Below, in pieces: positions 19,199 through 30,238 of a DNA stretch of 64,000 nucleotides. Source of the stretch: Actinomycetota bacterium (GTDB lineage: Bacteria > Actinomycetota > Actinomycetes > Nanopelagicales > Nanopelagicaceae); NCBI GenBank assembly GCA_009699575.1, contig WLNY01000008.1, positions 1 through 64,000 on the forward strand, in the 5' to 3' direction. Made by a program: the position numbers and the translations under genes. Position 1 is the stretch's first letter, and each line of letters begins with the position of its first letter. Under the pieces are notes generated by a model that was not told where the DNA came from, searched no databases, and was given only the letters and a program-made list of their open reading frames with translations.

Positions 19199-20545
19199 TT
19201 ACCTATCGCGGAGCATCTCCGCAACCAAAAAGGCTAATTCGAGAGATTGCGAATGATTAAGTCGAGGATCGCAGGCGCTCTCATATCGAGTGGCGAGATC
19301 GGATTCGAGAATTTGCTCGCCCCCTCCTACGCACTCAGTGACATCATCACCAGTAAGCTCAATATGAATTCCCCCAGGATGAGTGCCCAGTGATTTATGC
19401 ACTTCAAAGAAGCCTTTTACTTCATCCATCACGTCATCAAAGCGCCGTGTCTTATAACCAGAAGGTGCTTCATAAGTATTGCCATGCATTGGATCGCACA
19501 CCCAGAGAACCTGCGCGCCTGATTTGGTTACTCCATCGACAAGAGCCGGAAGTGCTTCACGAATTTTTGATGCGCCCATGCGTGTGATAAATGTAAGGCG
19601 GCCAGGTTCGCGATCAGGGTCAAGACGATCAATGAGAGTCAGTGCGTCATCAACGGTTGATTTTGGCCCAAGTTTTACGCCAATTGGATTGCGGACCTTG
19701 GAAGCGAAATCAATATGTGCGCCATCTAATTGGCGAGTGCGCTCACCAATCCAGAGGAAATGTGCAGATACATCATATGGATTGCCAGTACGAGAATCGA
19801 TGCGTGTCAACGCCTTTTCGTATTCTAAAATCAGCGCTTCGTGGCTTGAGAAGAAATCAACTGCGCGAAATGCTTCCGGATCAACGCCTGCAGATTTCAT
19901 AAAATCTAAAGCGCGACCGATTTCTTTTGCCATTTCCTCGTAGCGATCGCCTACTGCGGAATCGCGGATAAATCCCTTATTCCATTCATGGACCTGACGA
20001 AGATCGGCAAATCCACCTTGCGTAAATGCTCGCACCAAGTTCAATGTTGCTGCAGAAGTGTTGTAGACACGCACCAATCGTGATGGATCCGGTGTTCTGG
20101 ATTGCTCAGTAAATTCCAGATCGTTGACAGCGTCACCGCGGTATGCAGGAAGAGTGACATCCCCGCGAGTTTCCAAATCATTTGAACGAGGCTTGGCGAA
20201 CTGCCCAGCCATGCGGCCAACCTTAATGACAGGAAGACTTGAGTAGTACTGGAGAACCGCGGCCATTTGCAGAATGGTTTTAATACGATTGCGAATTGAG
20301 TCCGCAGTCGCTGCTGCAAAAGTTTCTGCGCAATCTCCCCCTTGTAGCCAAAACGCTCTACCCGCTGCAGCTTCTGCAATTCGCGCCTTGAGATTGTCGC
20401 ACTCGCCTGCAAATACAAGTGGAGGAAAAGATTTCAATTCGGCAACTGCGGCAGTAACAGCTGGACCATTTTCTCCGCCTGGCCATAACGGTTGCTGCGC
20501 AGCAACGAGCCCAGGAGTGAAAAGAGTGTCAATTGATTGTGTCAT
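19199..20545 (-). CDS. Class II 3-deoxy-7-phosphoheptulonate (DAHP) synthase
   Basis: 448 aa; FAGECDNLKARIAEAAAGRAFWLQGGDCAETF; KVGRMAGQFAKPRS; GGIHIELTGDDVTECVGG. Confidence 0.92.
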   Translation of the reverse strand: MTQSIDTLFTPGLVAAQQPLWPGGENGPAVTAAVAELKSFPPLVFAGECDNLKARIAEAAAGRAFWLQGGDCAETFAAATADSIRNRIKTILQMAAVLQYYSSLPVIKVGRMAGQFAKPRSNDLETRGDVTLPAYRGDAVNDLEFTEQSRTPDPSRLVRVYNTSAATLNLVRAFTQGGFADLRQVHEWNKGFIRDSAVGDRYEEMAKEIGRALDFMKSAGVDPEAFRAVDFFSSHEALILEYEKALTRIDSRTGNPYDVSAHFLWIGERTRQLDGAHIDFASKVRNPIGVKLGPKSTVDDALTLIDRLDPDREPGRLTFITRMGASKIREALPALVDGVTKSGAQVLWVCDPMHGNTYEAPSGYKTRRFDDVMDEVKGFFEVHKSLGTHPGGIHIELTGDDVTECVGGGEQILESDLATRYESACDPRLNHSQSLELAFLVAEMLRDR

Positions 20546-20587
20546 AGTGATAACAGTAGAGAGTCTCGTGGAGTTCGCGTGGGCGAA

Positions 20588-21613
20588 TTATCCAAAGAAA
20601 ATCTGAGCCTCCGCGTACAGTGCAGGATCAACCGTCTTTAACTTCTCAGTAGCCGAAGCCAGTGGCACGCGAGCAATATTTGTTCCGTGAAGAGCAACCA
20701 TCTTGCCCCAATCGCCCTCGTGAGCTGCAGTAATTGCATGGAGACCAAAGCGTGTAGCTAGAACACGGTCAAATGCAGTGGGAGATCCACCGCGTTGAAT
20801 GTGGCCAAGAACAGATGTACGCGCTTCCTTGCCAGTCTTCGCTTCAATCTGGCCCGCTAGCCATTCCCCAATTCCAGAAAGTTTTACGTGACCGAAAGCA
20901 TCAAGAGTTTGATCTTTGGTAACCATGTCGCCCTCTTGAGGAATCGCACCTTCGGCGATGACGATAATTGGTGCGTAGTGGCTTTGGAAACGAGACTCGA
21001 CCCACTCGCATACTTTCTCAACCGAGAAAGGAATTTCAGGAATCAAAATACATGCAGCTCCACCAGCAAGGCCTGAGTGCAGTGCGATCCATCCAGCGTG
21101 ACGTCCCATTACTTCAACAATGAGGGCGCGGTGATGTGACTCTGCTGTTGTATGAAGGCGGTCAATTGCCTCCACTGCGATATTCACAGAAGTATCAAAT
21201 CCAAATGTGTAATCAGTGTTGCTCAAATCGTTATCAATGGTCTTTGGAACGCCAATAACTTTTACGCCCAATGAATCAAGTTTGGTGGCCACTCCGAGTG
21301 TGTCTTCCCCACCAATTGCAATGAGTGCATCAATTTTCATGGCTTCAAGATTTTCTTTGATTCGCTCTACGCCATTTTCAATTTTAAATGGGTTGGTCCG
21401 GGATGAGCCAAGAATTGTTCCACCGCGAGGCAAAATTCCGCGAGTTGTCTCAATTGTGAGATCCATTGTTAAGCCTTCAAGCGGGCCTTTCCAGCCATCG
21501 CGAAAACCGACAAATTCGTGACCATATTCTTTAACGCCTTTACGAACAACGGCACGAATAACAGCATTTAATCCTGGGCAATCTCCGCCGCCTGTAAGTA
21601 CACCAATGCGCAT
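20588..21613 (-). CDS. pfkA: 6-phosphofructokinase
   Basis: MRIGVLTGGGDCPGLNAVIRAVV; IGGEDTLG; VPKTIDNDLSNTDYTFGFDTSVN; VEVMGRHAGWIAL. Confidence 0.92.
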   Translation of the reverse strand: MRIGVLTGGGDCPGLNAVIRAVVRKGVKEYGHEFVGFRDGWKGPLEGLTMDLTIETTRGILPRGGTILGSSRTNPFKIENGVERIKENLEAMKIDALIAIGGEDTLGVATKLDSLGVKVIGVPKTIDNDLSNTDYTFGFDTSVNIAVEAIDRLHTTAESHHRALIVEVMGRHAGWIALHSGLAGGAACILIPEIPFSVEKVCEWVESRFQSHYAPIIVIAEGAIPQEGDMVTKDQTLDAFGHVKLSGIGEWLAGQIEAKTGKEARTSVLGHIQRGGSPTAFDRVLATRFGLHAITAAHEGDWGKMVALHGTNIARVPLASATEKLKTVDPALYAEAQIFFG

Positions 21614-21649
21614 CAGTTGAACTCCTATGGAAAGTAAGAAAGTCTTAAA

Positions 21650-23098
21650 ATGTGGTCAACACTGACGACGAGAGTCTACCCTTCTCCTATGGGCAATCAA
21701 AAATTAGTAGCAGGCGTTGATTCATCGACCCAATCGGTAAAGGTTGTTATCCGTGAGGCTCACACAGGGGCACTAGTGCGCCAAGGTCGCGGCTCTCATC
21801 CTGATGGCACTGAAATTGACCCCCATATTTGGAGAAAAGCTCTCGATGGTGCAATCGCCGATGCTGGCGGGTTAGACGATGTTGAGGCAATCTCAATCGG
21901 TGGACAGCAACATGGCATGGTGGCAATAGATAGCGATGGTGAGGTCATACGCGATGCACTCTTGTGGAATGACACTCGATCAGCAAAAGAAGCAACAGAT
22001 CTCAATAACGAACTTGGCGGCGATGAAGAGACTGCACGCAAAGTTGGTTCGGTATTAGTTGCTGCATTCACAGCATCGAAGTTACGGTGGCTTGCCGATC
22101 ATGAACCTGCACATGCGCAAAAGGTTGCAGCAGTAGCACTTCCGCACGATTGGCTTTCGTGGCAATTGCAGGGTGGTAAAGATTTTTCACTTTTATTTAC
22201 CGACCGAAGTGATGCCTCCGGTACTGGATATTTTGATCCCACAACTTCGCACTATCGCGACGAGATTGTAAAACTTGCACTTCGTCACGATGCCGATTAC
22301 ATACTCCCTCGCATCGTTGCCTCCAACCAATTCGGTGGGAAGACAACTGGTGGAATTCCGATTGCAGCAGGTGCGGGCGATAATGCCGGCGCGGCACTTG
22401 GTCTACAAGGGGAACCAGGCGATGTAATTGTCTCACTTGGAACAAGTGGCACCGCATTTGCAGTCTCTTCCACACCAACACATGATTCAAGCGGTCAGGT
22501 TGCAGGCTTTGCAGATGCATCAGGTCGCTTTCTTCCACTTGTCTGCACTCTTAACGCTGCTCGCATCCTTGATGCTGCAACAAAAATCCTTGGAGTCTCA
22601 CACGATGAAGTAGGAGCTCTCGCTCTTGCTGCCACGCCAGGTGCGCATGGACTCTCACTGCTTCCCTATTTCGAAGGCGAACGAACACCGAACAGACCAG
22701 ATGCCCAGGGAGTTTTAAGTGGAATGACTTTGGCTAATTCAAACCGAGAAGATATTGCTCGCGCGATGGTCGAAGGAATGTTGTGTGGACTTGTCGATGC
22801 AGTAGATGCGTTAGAAAAATTAGGTGTTGCAGTTGGAAGAATTCTATTGATTGGCGGGGCTGCAAAAAATCCAGCTATTTCATCTATTGCTAGTTCGCTT
22901 TTTGGCCGTGAAGTGCTCGTTCCACCAGCAGGTGAATATGTAGCCGATGGCGCTGCTCGACAAGCAGCGTGGGCACTACTCGGTGGCGAAAGTGCGCCGA
23001 CATGGAACCTTGGCGAAGTCGCTCATGTGAAAAGTGCGCACACGCCTGATGTTGTGGAGAGATATCGAGTATTGCGAGATCGTACGATTGCTTGGTAG
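21650..23098 (+). CDS. xylB: Xylulokinase (FGGY family)
   Basis: LVAGVDSSTQSVKVVIREAHTG; ISIGGQQHGMVAID; LWNDTRSAKEA. Internal start at the MGNQK Met (21689) is also possible. Confidence 0.87.
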   Translation: MWSTLTTRVYPSPMGNQKLVAGVDSSTQSVKVVIREAHTGALVRQGRGSHPDGTEIDPHIWRKALDGAIADAGGLDDVEAISIGGQQHGMVAIDSDGEVIRDALLWNDTRSAKEATDLNNELGGDEETARKVGSVLVAAFTASKLRWLADHEPAHAQKVAAVALPHDWLSWQLQGGKDFSLLFTDRSDASGTGYFDPTTSHYRDEIVKLALRHDADYILPRIVASNQFGGKTTGGIPIAAGAGDNAGAALGLQGEPGDVIVSLGTSGTAFAVSSTPTHDSSGQVAGFADASGRFLPLVCTLNAARILDAATKILGVSHDEVGALALAATPGAHGLSLLPYFEGERTPNRPDAQGVLSGMTLANSNREDIARAMVEGMLCGLVDAVDALEKLGVAVGRILLIGGAAKNPAISSIASSLFGREVLVPPAGEYVADGAARQAAWALLGGESAPTWNLGEVAHVKSAHTPDVVERYRVLRDRTIAW

Positions 23099-23404
23099 TT
23101 ACTTCTCATCCTTGGTGACGACCATCGTTCCTTCCATAAAAACATTCACGCGAGTTATCAGGAGAAATTGACTTTGGAATTCCAAGTGTGTTCGCACGCC
23201 TACAATCGCATCAGCACCTTCTCGGAATGCCTGGAATTGAATTTTATTAAAAGCGCGGTCTAAGGAATTTTCGACGGTCCTCCCTTTGAAAACTATAAAA
23301 TAACTTAATGATGTACTACTTACGTATCCATAAGTTTCTGCAATTTCTTCATCAACTATGTGGTCAGTTGTGACTACTGTGACTTCATCCGGTGAATTTA
23401 TCAA
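23099..23404 (-). CDS. YbjQ/UPF0145 family protein
   Basis: 101 aa; TTDHIVDEEIAETYGYVSSTS...AFNKIQFQAFREGADAIVGVRTHLEF. Confidence 0.65.
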   Translation of the reverse strand: MINSPDEVTVVTTDHIVDEEIAETYGYVSSTSLSYFIVFKGRTVENSLDRAFNKIQFQAFREGADAIVGVRTHLEFQSQFLLITRVNVFMEGTMVVTKDEK

Positions 23405-23604
23405 ATTAATTTCCTTCCAGTCTCTTTTTTAAAAATCAAGAGAAAAGCCAACAAATTTATTCTAACTATAATGGTAAATAATGAGATTTGTACTGAATTA
23501 CTACAAAATCGTGATCAGTAAATTCTTTCTTTCGCTTAGCCAACAGTGACGAGCCCCTAGTTCTTGTAGATTTCAGAGGCAATTTAGTCAGGGATACTTA
23601 GTTC

Positions 23605-24828
23605 TTAAGCGGTAACGCGAATTCCTTTACCCACAACAACAATTCCACCTTCAGAAACTGTGAAACGCTCGCGATCGCGTTGCATGTCTACGCCGATTTG
23701 CGCGCCTGGTTCAACGACAACTCCTTTATCTAGGATGGCGCGTCGAATGACAGCTCGATCACCAATGCGAACTGATGGCATTAGCACGGATTCGTCAACG
23801 AATGCACCACTGCCAACCATCACATCAAATGATGCAACAGTGCGATTGACATGACCGCCAGAAATAATCGAACCTGCGCCAACTATGGAGTCCTGGGCAA
23901 GTCCGCTTTCGCTAAATTTTGCAGGAGGAAGTGATGGAGGATTCGTAAGCAATGGCCACTCGCGGTTATATAAATTAAAAATTGGATGGATAGAAACCAA
24001 GTCCATGTGCGCGTCGTAGTATGCATCCAGCGAACCCACATCTCGCCAATACCCTTTATCGCGATCTGTTGCTCCTGGAACAATGTTATTTTCAAAGTCA
24101 TACACTTTTGCCAGACCATTAGCCGTGAGCATTGGAATAATATTTCCGCCGATATCGTGACGACTCTCCAGATCTTCTGAATCAACAATGAGTGCTTCTT
24201 CCATGACATCTCGTTTAAAAATGTAATTACCCATGGAGACAAGAGAAAGATCTGGATGGCCAGGCATCGCTGGCGGATCAGATGGCTTTTCATGAAAAGC
24301 TTTTATAGAAATTCCATCTTGCTCGAGTTCAATGACGCCGAAATCATGCGCTTCTGAACGCGGCATTCGAATAGCTGCAACAGTTACGCCTGCACCAGTG
24401 CTCAGATGCGCATCAAACATTTGGCTGGGGTCCATGCGGTACACGTGGTCTGCACCGAAAACTAGAACGTGCTTTGGATCTTCGTCATGAATTAAATTAA
24501 AATTTTGTAAAATTGCGTCTGCACTTCCGGTGTACCACCGTGGCCCGAGTCGTTGCTGCGCTGGGACTGGCGTAATGTAGTTTTCAAGAAGCGTAGACAT
24601 GCGCCACGTAGTTGTGATGTGACGATCCAGCGAATGCGACTTGTACTGAGTAAGAACTGCGACCTTACGCATTTGAGCATTCACGAGGTTAGAGAGTACA
24701 AAATCAATGAGGCGGTAAGAGCCACCGAATGGAACAGCAGGTTTGGCGCGGTCTGCAGTCAGTGGCATTAAGCGCTTGCCTTCACCGCCGGCAAGTACAA
24801 TTCCTAGCGGTAGTTGGACGCGACTCAT
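23605..24828 (-). CDS. glgC: Glucose-1-phosphate adenylyltransferase
   Basis: [43 protein letters not shown]; hexapeptide C-terminus. Confidence 0.95.
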   Translation of the reverse strand: MSRVQLPLGIVLAGGEGKRLMPLTADRAKPAVPFGGSYRLIDFVLSNLVNAQMRKVAVLTQYKSHSLDRHITTTWRMSTLLENYITPVPAQQRLGPRWYTGSADAILQNFNLIHDEDPKHVLVFGADHVYRMDPSQMFDAHLSTGAGVTVAAIRMPRSEAHDFGVIELEQDGISIKAFHEKPSDPPAMPGHPDLSLVSMGNYIFKRDVMEEALIVDSEDLESRHDIGGNIIPMLTANGLAKVYDFENNIVPGATDRDKGYWRDVGSLDAYYDAHMDLVSIHPIFNLYNREWPLLTNPPSLPPAKFSESGLAQDSIVGAGSIISGGHVNRTVASFDVMVGSGAFVDESVLMPSVRIGDRAVIRRAILDKGVVVEPGAQIGVDMQRDRERFTVSEGGIVVVGKGIRVTA

Positions 24829-24875
24829 GGAGCAAAGATACCCTCATCAACATTCGAGTGCTAGGGGCAAAACAC

Positions 24876-26036
24876 ATGGAGAACCTCACTGTTGGGATCG
24901 TGAGTAAAGAGTGGCCGCCTGCTGTCTATGGTGGTGCTGGAGTTCATGTTGTTCAATTAACGCAAGCATTGAGAGCCAATAATGGCGTCACAGTTGATGT
25001 GCATTGCTTTGGCGGACCTCGAACTGATGGCGCCTATGGATATTTCACACCTTCGGGATTTGAAAACAGTAATCCTGCAATTGCAGCAATGGCAACAGAT
25101 TTGCAGATTGCTGAGAATTTACAGTCGGTTGATGTGGTCCATTCCCACACTTGGTATGCAAATATGGCTGGCCATAGTGCATCCCTGTTGCACGGTATCC
25201 CTCACATCGTGACTGCTCATTCACTCGAACCATTGCGTCCGTGGAAGGCTGAACAATTAGGTGGCGGTTACAAGATTTCTTCATGGGCTGAGAAAACTGC
25301 CTTTGAAAGCGCCGCTGCAATAATTGCCGTCAGCGATGGAATGCGCGCTGACGTATTGGCTGCATACCCAAATATCGATCCGCTCAAGGTGCACACAATT
25401 CGCAACGGAGTAGACACGCAAAAATTTGCGCCACATGAGAACCCAGCAACCTTGGAAAAATACGGAATTACTGGAAGGTATGCCACCTTTGTTGGGCGCA
25501 TCACTCGTCAAAAAGGGCTCGCACATTTATTACGTGCGTGGAAAAGCGTTCCTTCCGAATTTGGTCTTGTTTTATGTGCAGGAAGTCCAGACGAAGAAGG
25601 AATCGGAAACGAAGTTGCCGCCTTGATTGCCGAACTTCAAAAAGAACGTAGCAATATTTGGTGGATAAAAGAGATGCTTCCTCACGATGAACTTACCGCC
25701 GTGCTCACGGGGGCCGACGCATTCCTGTGTCCTTCCATATATGAACCACTAGGAATTGTTAATTTAGAAGCAATGGGATGCGCAACCGCCGTCATTGCTT
25801 CCCGCGTAGGCGGAATTCCAGAAGTTGTCGCAGATGGCGAAACCGGTTTCCTTGTTAATTACACCACTGATAGCGAAAAATTTGAAAGTGATTTATGTGA
25901 CACCATTACAAAGGCGCTGAGCAATCCAGTCCTCCTCAGTGAAATGGGCGCAGCTGGTCGACTACGTGCGCAAAAATACTTTGGGTGGGATGCGGTCGCA
26001 CAGGCTACTATCGCTCTCTATCGCAGCGTTCTTTAA
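24876..26036 (+). CDS. glgA: Glycogen synthase (GT4/actinobacterial GlgA type)
   Basis: MENLTVGIVSKEWPPAVYGGAGVHVVQLTQAL; VGRITRQKGLAHLLRAW; PSIYEPLGIVNLEAMGCATAVIAS. ATG at 24876 preferred over the ORF start at 24729, which lies antisense in glgC. Confidence 0.9.
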   Translation: MENLTVGIVSKEWPPAVYGGAGVHVVQLTQALRANNGVTVDVHCFGGPRTDGAYGYFTPSGFENSNPAIAAMATDLQIAENLQSVDVVHSHTWYANMAGHSASLLHGIPHIVTAHSLEPLRPWKAEQLGGGYKISSWAEKTAFESAAAIIAVSDGMRADVLAAYPNIDPLKVHTIRNGVDTQKFAPHENPATLEKYGITGRYATFVGRITRQKGLAHLLRAWKSVPSEFGLVLCAGSPDEEGIGNEVAALIAELQKERSNIWWIKEMLPHDELTAVLTGADAFLCPSIYEPLGIVNLEAMGCATAVIASRVGGIPEVVADGETGFLVNYTTDSEKFESDLCDTITKALSNPVLLSEMGAAGRLRAQKYFGWDAVAQATIALYRSVL

Positions 26037-26058
26037 TAATTATATTCAGTAAGGAAAC

Positions 26059-26925
26059 ATGACACGTCGTAGCTGGCTCCTCTTTGGACTGACCGGGTTT
26101 CTATGGGGTATTCCGTACCTGTTTATGAAAGTTGCAGTCGAAACCTTTAACCCAGCAGTCATTGTGTGTGCGCGAGTTGTCATAGGCAGCGCTATTTTGA
26201 TTCCAGTTGCAATTGCACAGAGATCCTTAGGAGGCGCATTACGAGGATTTAAATACGTCATTCCTTACGCAATATTTGAAATGATTGGTCCCTGGTTTTT
26301 TATTACAAGTGCAGAAAAAAACATCTCCTCTGGACTCGCTGGACTTTTGGTTGCAACAGTTCCAATTTGGGCAACGATTTTTGCATCAATTAATGGCGAT
26401 AAAACAGTATGGCACCATCGTCGACTCTTTGGAATCGTGATTGGTTTTATCGGAGTTTTTGCACTTGTCGGAATTGAATCAATTACAGGAAATAGTTCAC
26501 TCATTTCTATCGGAATGGTTTTGCTCGCGGCTATTGCCTATTCATATGCAGTCAATATGATCACGATGAAATTGCCTGGGGTCTCCGGGATTGCAATAAA
26601 CGCTGTCGCTATGGGATTTACGGCAATTTTCTATCTTCCTTTTGCAATACTCCAGTGGCCAGATACCGCGATTCCCGTTAAAGCATCCCTGTCATTGATT
26701 TCCCTAGGGATTTTATGTACAGCGCTGGCGTTTGTAGTCTTCTTCCAGGTGATGAAGGAAATTGGACCAGCACGCGCATCTCTTGTCACCTACGTCAATA
26801 CTGCCGTCGCTGTTTTACTCGGTGTAGTTGTTCTCTCGGAGCCAATTACTTTGGGAATCGCAATTGGGTTGCCATTAGTTCTTGTTGGATCATATTTTGC
26901 AAGCCGCAAACCTGTGAGCGTGTAA
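26059..26925 (+). CDS. EamA/DMT family transporter
   Basis: 288 aa; LFGLTGFLWGIPYLFMKVAVETFNPAVIVCARVVIGSAIL; multiple TM segments. Confidence 0.85.
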   Translation: MTRRSWLLFGLTGFLWGIPYLFMKVAVETFNPAVIVCARVVIGSAILIPVAIAQRSLGGALRGFKYVIPYAIFEMIGPWFFITSAEKNISSGLAGLLVATVPIWATIFASINGDKTVWHHRRLFGIVIGFIGVFALVGIESITGNSSLISIGMVLLAAIAYSYAVNMITMKLPGVSGIAINAVAMGFTAIFYLPFAILQWPDTAIPVKASLSLISLGILCTALAFVVFFQVMKEIGPARASLVTYVNTAVAVLLGVVVLSEPITLGIAIGLPLVLVGSYFASRKPVSV

Positions 26926-26926
26926 T

Positions 26927-27844
26927 TTACTTCTCTGAAAAACCTAAACGCTCGAGCAGTTTAGGATCGCGTTGCCATTCTTTTGACACTTTAATATGAA
27001 GCCCTAGGAAAATCTTCGCTCCAAGGGCTCGCTCAATATCAGCGCGTGCGCGGATTCCAATATCTTTGAGTCGCTCCCCTTGGTGTCCCAAAAGAATTCC
27101 ACGCTGTGAATCACGTTCTACATGGATTGTTGCGTGAATGTCATAGAACGGACGGCTTCCGCGTTCTTCGCGTTCTGCCATTTCATCAATAGTAACCATG
27201 ATTGAGTGAGGTAATTCCTGCAGTGCATCGCGTAATGCAGCTTCGCGAATGAGTTCGCAAATAATTTGTGAAATCTCTTGATCACTCTTCATATCTTGGG
27301 GGTAATACTCGGGACCCTCAGGCAATGTCTGTGCAATCAATTCAGTGAGAAGCTCAATTTGATCATGTATCGCTGCCGAAACAGGAATAATTTCATCCCA
27401 CGTAAAACCTTTGGCAAGAGAGGTAATTCCCAAAAGTCGATTGGCGAGTGATTTCTTCGAGAGCAAATCTGTTTTGGTGATGACCGCAATTTTCTTCGCG
27501 CGCGGATGTTTTGCAATTTCCTGAGCAATATAGACATCACCTGCGCCAGAATCCTCATCGGCAGGCAGGCACATAATGATTGCGTCAACTGAATCCATAC
27601 TCTGTCCGACCACAGCATTGAGACGATGCCCCAGCAGAGTTTTCGGTTTATGTACGCCAGGGGTATCTACGAGGACCGCTTGAAACCCTGGGCGATTGAG
27701 AATTCCACGAATTGCATGTCGAGTCGTGTTGGGGTGATGAGAAGTTATTGCAATTTTCGATCCAACCAGTGCATTGATGAGAGTGGATTTTCCAGCATTG
27801 GGACGTCCAACAATTGCGACGAAGCCCGAACGAAATTCACTCAT
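26927..27844 (-). CDS. era: GTPase Era
   Basis: GFVAIVGRPNAGKSTLINALVGSKIAITSHHPNTTRHAIRGI; C-terminal KH region AKIFLGLHIKVSKEWQRDPKLLERLGF. Confidence 0.95.
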   Translation of the reverse strand: MSEFRSGFVAIVGRPNAGKSTLINALVGSKIAITSHHPNTTRHAIRGILNRPGFQAVLVDTPGVHKPKTLLGHRLNAVVGQSMDSVDAIIMCLPADEDSGAGDVYIAQEIAKHPRAKKIAVITKTDLLSKKSLANRLLGITSLAKGFTWDEIIPVSAAIHDQIELLTELIAQTLPEGPEYYPQDMKSDQEISQIICELIREAALRDALQELPHSIMVTIDEMAEREERGSRPFYDIHATIHVERDSQRGILLGHQGERLKDIGIRARADIERALGAKIFLGLHIKVSKEWQRDPKLLERLGFSEK

Positions 27845-27872
27845 GGGAGAAGTCTCTCACTTCTCGCGCGCG

Positions 27873-28730
27873 TTACCTAAACGATACGAATTCGAAGGCA
27901 TCGGCAACTGATGTCACTATTTCGGCAGCGCGTTCGCCAATTAGTCGGTGACATCCTTCACTCGTGGGTGAATTAATCGGACCAGGAATTGCCATTACTG
28001 GGCGTAAGAGTTCGGCGGCATCTCTGGCAGTTCGTAGTGATCCACTTCGAAATGCAGCCTCAACAACAAGAGTGGATTTAGAGAGCGCCGCAATAAGTCG
28101 ATTGCGGGTGAGGAAACGCGCTGGAATGGCTGACGTACCGGGCATAACTTCTGTGATGAGTGCGCCGTGTACTGCAATTTCTGCGAAGAGTCTTTGGTGG
28201 CCAGCGGGATAATTAATATCTAATCCGCACGCAAGCACAGCAATAGTTATTCCCTCAGCCATAAGTGCACCCCTATGGGCAGCGGCATCTATTCCGTATG
28301 CTCCCCCGCTAATAATTGCCCACTCGCGATCAACAAATCCTGCAGCAAATTCCTCAGCGATACGTACCCCATAGGAAGTTGGGTTTCGTGTTCCAACAAT
28401 TGCAAGTGATGGGATCTGCAATACGGAATTATTTCCATGAACTATCAGCGCAATCGGTGGTGCCAGTAAATCATTGAGCGGTTGAGGCCATTGCGCATCC
28501 TCTGGCGTAAGAAATGAACCAAGACTTTTGTCAATAACTGCAAGAATCGATTGGGGATCCGAATTCCGAAGACGCGTAATAACTTTCTCGTGTTTGATTT
28601 CGTCATAACCTCCGCGCAAAGCGCGCTCAAGAACATAGTTGACTCCATTTTCTACGATCTCTCTTGCCCAAAAAGGTGAACCTCCTTCAATTGCACTAAA
28701 GAGTTGGGCCCGTGCATGCATCGTTTTCAT
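27873..28730 (-). CDS. dprA: DNA-processing protein DprA
   Basis: LAIVGTRNPTSYGVRIAEEFAAGFVDREWAIISGGAYGIDAAAHRGALMAEGITIAVLACGLDINYPAGH. Confidence 0.93.
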   Translation of the reverse strand: MKTMHARAQLFSAIEGGSPFWAREIVENGVNYVLERALRGGYDEIKHEKVITRLRNSDPQSILAVIDKSLGSFLTPEDAQWPQPLNDLLAPPIALIVHGNNSVLQIPSLAIVGTRNPTSYGVRIAEEFAAGFVDREWAIISGGAYGIDAAAHRGALMAEGITIAVLACGLDINYPAGHQRLFAEIAVHGALITEVMPGTSAIPARFLTRNRLIAALSKSTLVVEAAFRSGSLRTARDAAELLRPVMAIPGPINSPTSEGCHRLIGERAAEIVTSVADAFEFVSFR

Positions 28731-30238
28731 AGTTCGATCCCTTCTCGCAGCGCATAAGCCTCATGTACATCTACAAGCGTTGGGCGATCATGTTGATAGA
28801 GATCGGCAAGAGTCCATGAAGTTCGCATGACTTTATGAAGCCCACGCGCAGTCAACCTTTCGCGATCGAGTTCATCATGTAAAAAATTCATAGCGATGCG
28901 TTCGGGTTGATACGTTGTTCTTAGAGCACGACTGGGAATTTGACCATTAAGGGAAAAGGGTTCATGTGCAAATCTTTTTGATGCAACTAAACGAGCAGCA
29001 ATGACTCTTTCTCTCATTGTGGCACTGGATTCTGCTAAATCAGCACGGGCCATATCCACTCGTCCTACAGGATCAACATGCACGCGAATATCGATGCGGT
29101 CCATCAGTGGGCCGGAAAGTTTTCCTAAATATCTACGCACCTGCAATGATGTGCAAACACAGCTCGTTCCGCGACCTGTAAATTTGCCGCAAGGACAGGG
29201 GTTGGCCGCCAACACCAAGAGAAATCGTGCAGGGAATGTTAAATTGCCAATAGCGCGAGCAATCGTGATGGTTCCAGCTTCGAGTGGTTGCCGCAGGGAA
29301 TCTAAAATGCCAGGTCCGCACTCAGGAGCTTCGTCAATAAATAGCACTCCGTGATGGGCAAGTGAGCATGCTCCAGGTTTGATGAGATGTGAACCGCCAC
29401 CGACCATTGCTACCCGGGTGGTCGTATGGTGTGGTGCAACTATCGGAGCCAAGCGCGACATTGGTGATCGGGTCGCAAATGAACCAGCAATGGAATGAAC
29501 TGCCGTCACTTCAAGTGCTTCTTCTAATGTCAGTGCTGGCAAAATAGTTGGCAGTCGATCCGCAATCATAGTTTTTCCAGCCCCCGGCGGACCGATAAGC
29601 AATAAGTGATGACCACCTGTTGCCGCAATTTCGGCTGCTCGTCTTGCTAACGGTTGTCCAGCAACATCCTCGAAATCGAGTGCGGTGTCAACGACTTGTT
29701 CTAAATCTAATTCGAGATTCTCGCTTCGCTCCCCAGTTCGAAGCCACAGTAATACTTCATGTAAGTGCGACATAGGGATTATTTCCATCGATGTCATGAG
29801 CTGCGCCTCAGCGCGATTAGCCATTGGCACAACGGCGCGAAGAATTCCTGCAGAGTGGGCAGCCATGAGAGAGGGAAGAACTCCGCGCACCGCACGTAGC
29901 TTTCCATCAAGTGATAACTCCCCGAGAAAAATGATTTCAGGAATGACGCCCACAGAACTATTAGCGGCAAGAATTGCAACTGCGATTGCTAAATCAAAAC
30001 TGGATCCACTTTTTGGCATCCATGCCGGTGAGAGTGAAACTGTCACCTTTCGGTTGGGCCATTGCTCGGCGCAATTAACTATCGCAGCTCGCACGCGATC
30101 TCGAGACTCATTCAAGGCCGCATCTGGAAGGCCTAAGAGGGTATAAGAGGGAATTCCGTCTGCAATATCTACTTCAACAGTGACAACTGATCCACCAAGG
30201 CCTTGAAGTGCGACTCCAAATGTTTGTCCAAGACTCAT
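28727..30238 (-). CDS. comM: YifB/ComM family Mg chelatase-like AAA ATPase
   Basis: VTVEVDIADGIPSYTLLGLPDAALNESRDRVRAAI; LLIGPPGAGKTMIADRLPTILP. Confidence 0.93.
   Translation of the reverse strand: MSLGQTFGVALQGLGGSVVTVEVDIADGIPSYTLLGLPDAALNESRDRVRAAIVNCAEQWPNRKVTVSLSPAWMPKSGSSFDLAIAVAILAANSSVGVIPEIIFLGELSLDGKLRAVRGVLPSLMAAHSAGILRAVVPMANRAEAQLMTSMEIIPMSHLHEVLLWLRTGERSENLELDLEQVVDTALDFEDVAGQPLARRAAEIAATGGHHLLLIGPPGAGKTMIADRLPTILPALTLEEALEVTAVHSIAGSFATRSPMSRLAPIVAPHHTTTRVAMVGGGSHLIKPGACSLAHHGVLFIDEAPECGPGILDSLRQPLEAGTITIARAIGNLTFPARFLLVLAANPCPCGKFTGRGTSCVCTSLQVRRYLGKLSGPLMDRIDIRVHVDPVGRVDMARADLAESSATMRERVIAARLVASKRFAHEPFSLNGQIPSRALRTTYQPERIAMNFLHDELDRERLTARGLHKVMRTSWTLADLYQHDRPTLVDVHEAYALREGIEL

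Noticed and set aside
23405-23604. 200-bp AT-rich intergenic region considered as an ncRNA
   Set aside because: No recognisable RNA motif or stable stem; it may simply hold the YbjQ promoter and glgC 3' region.
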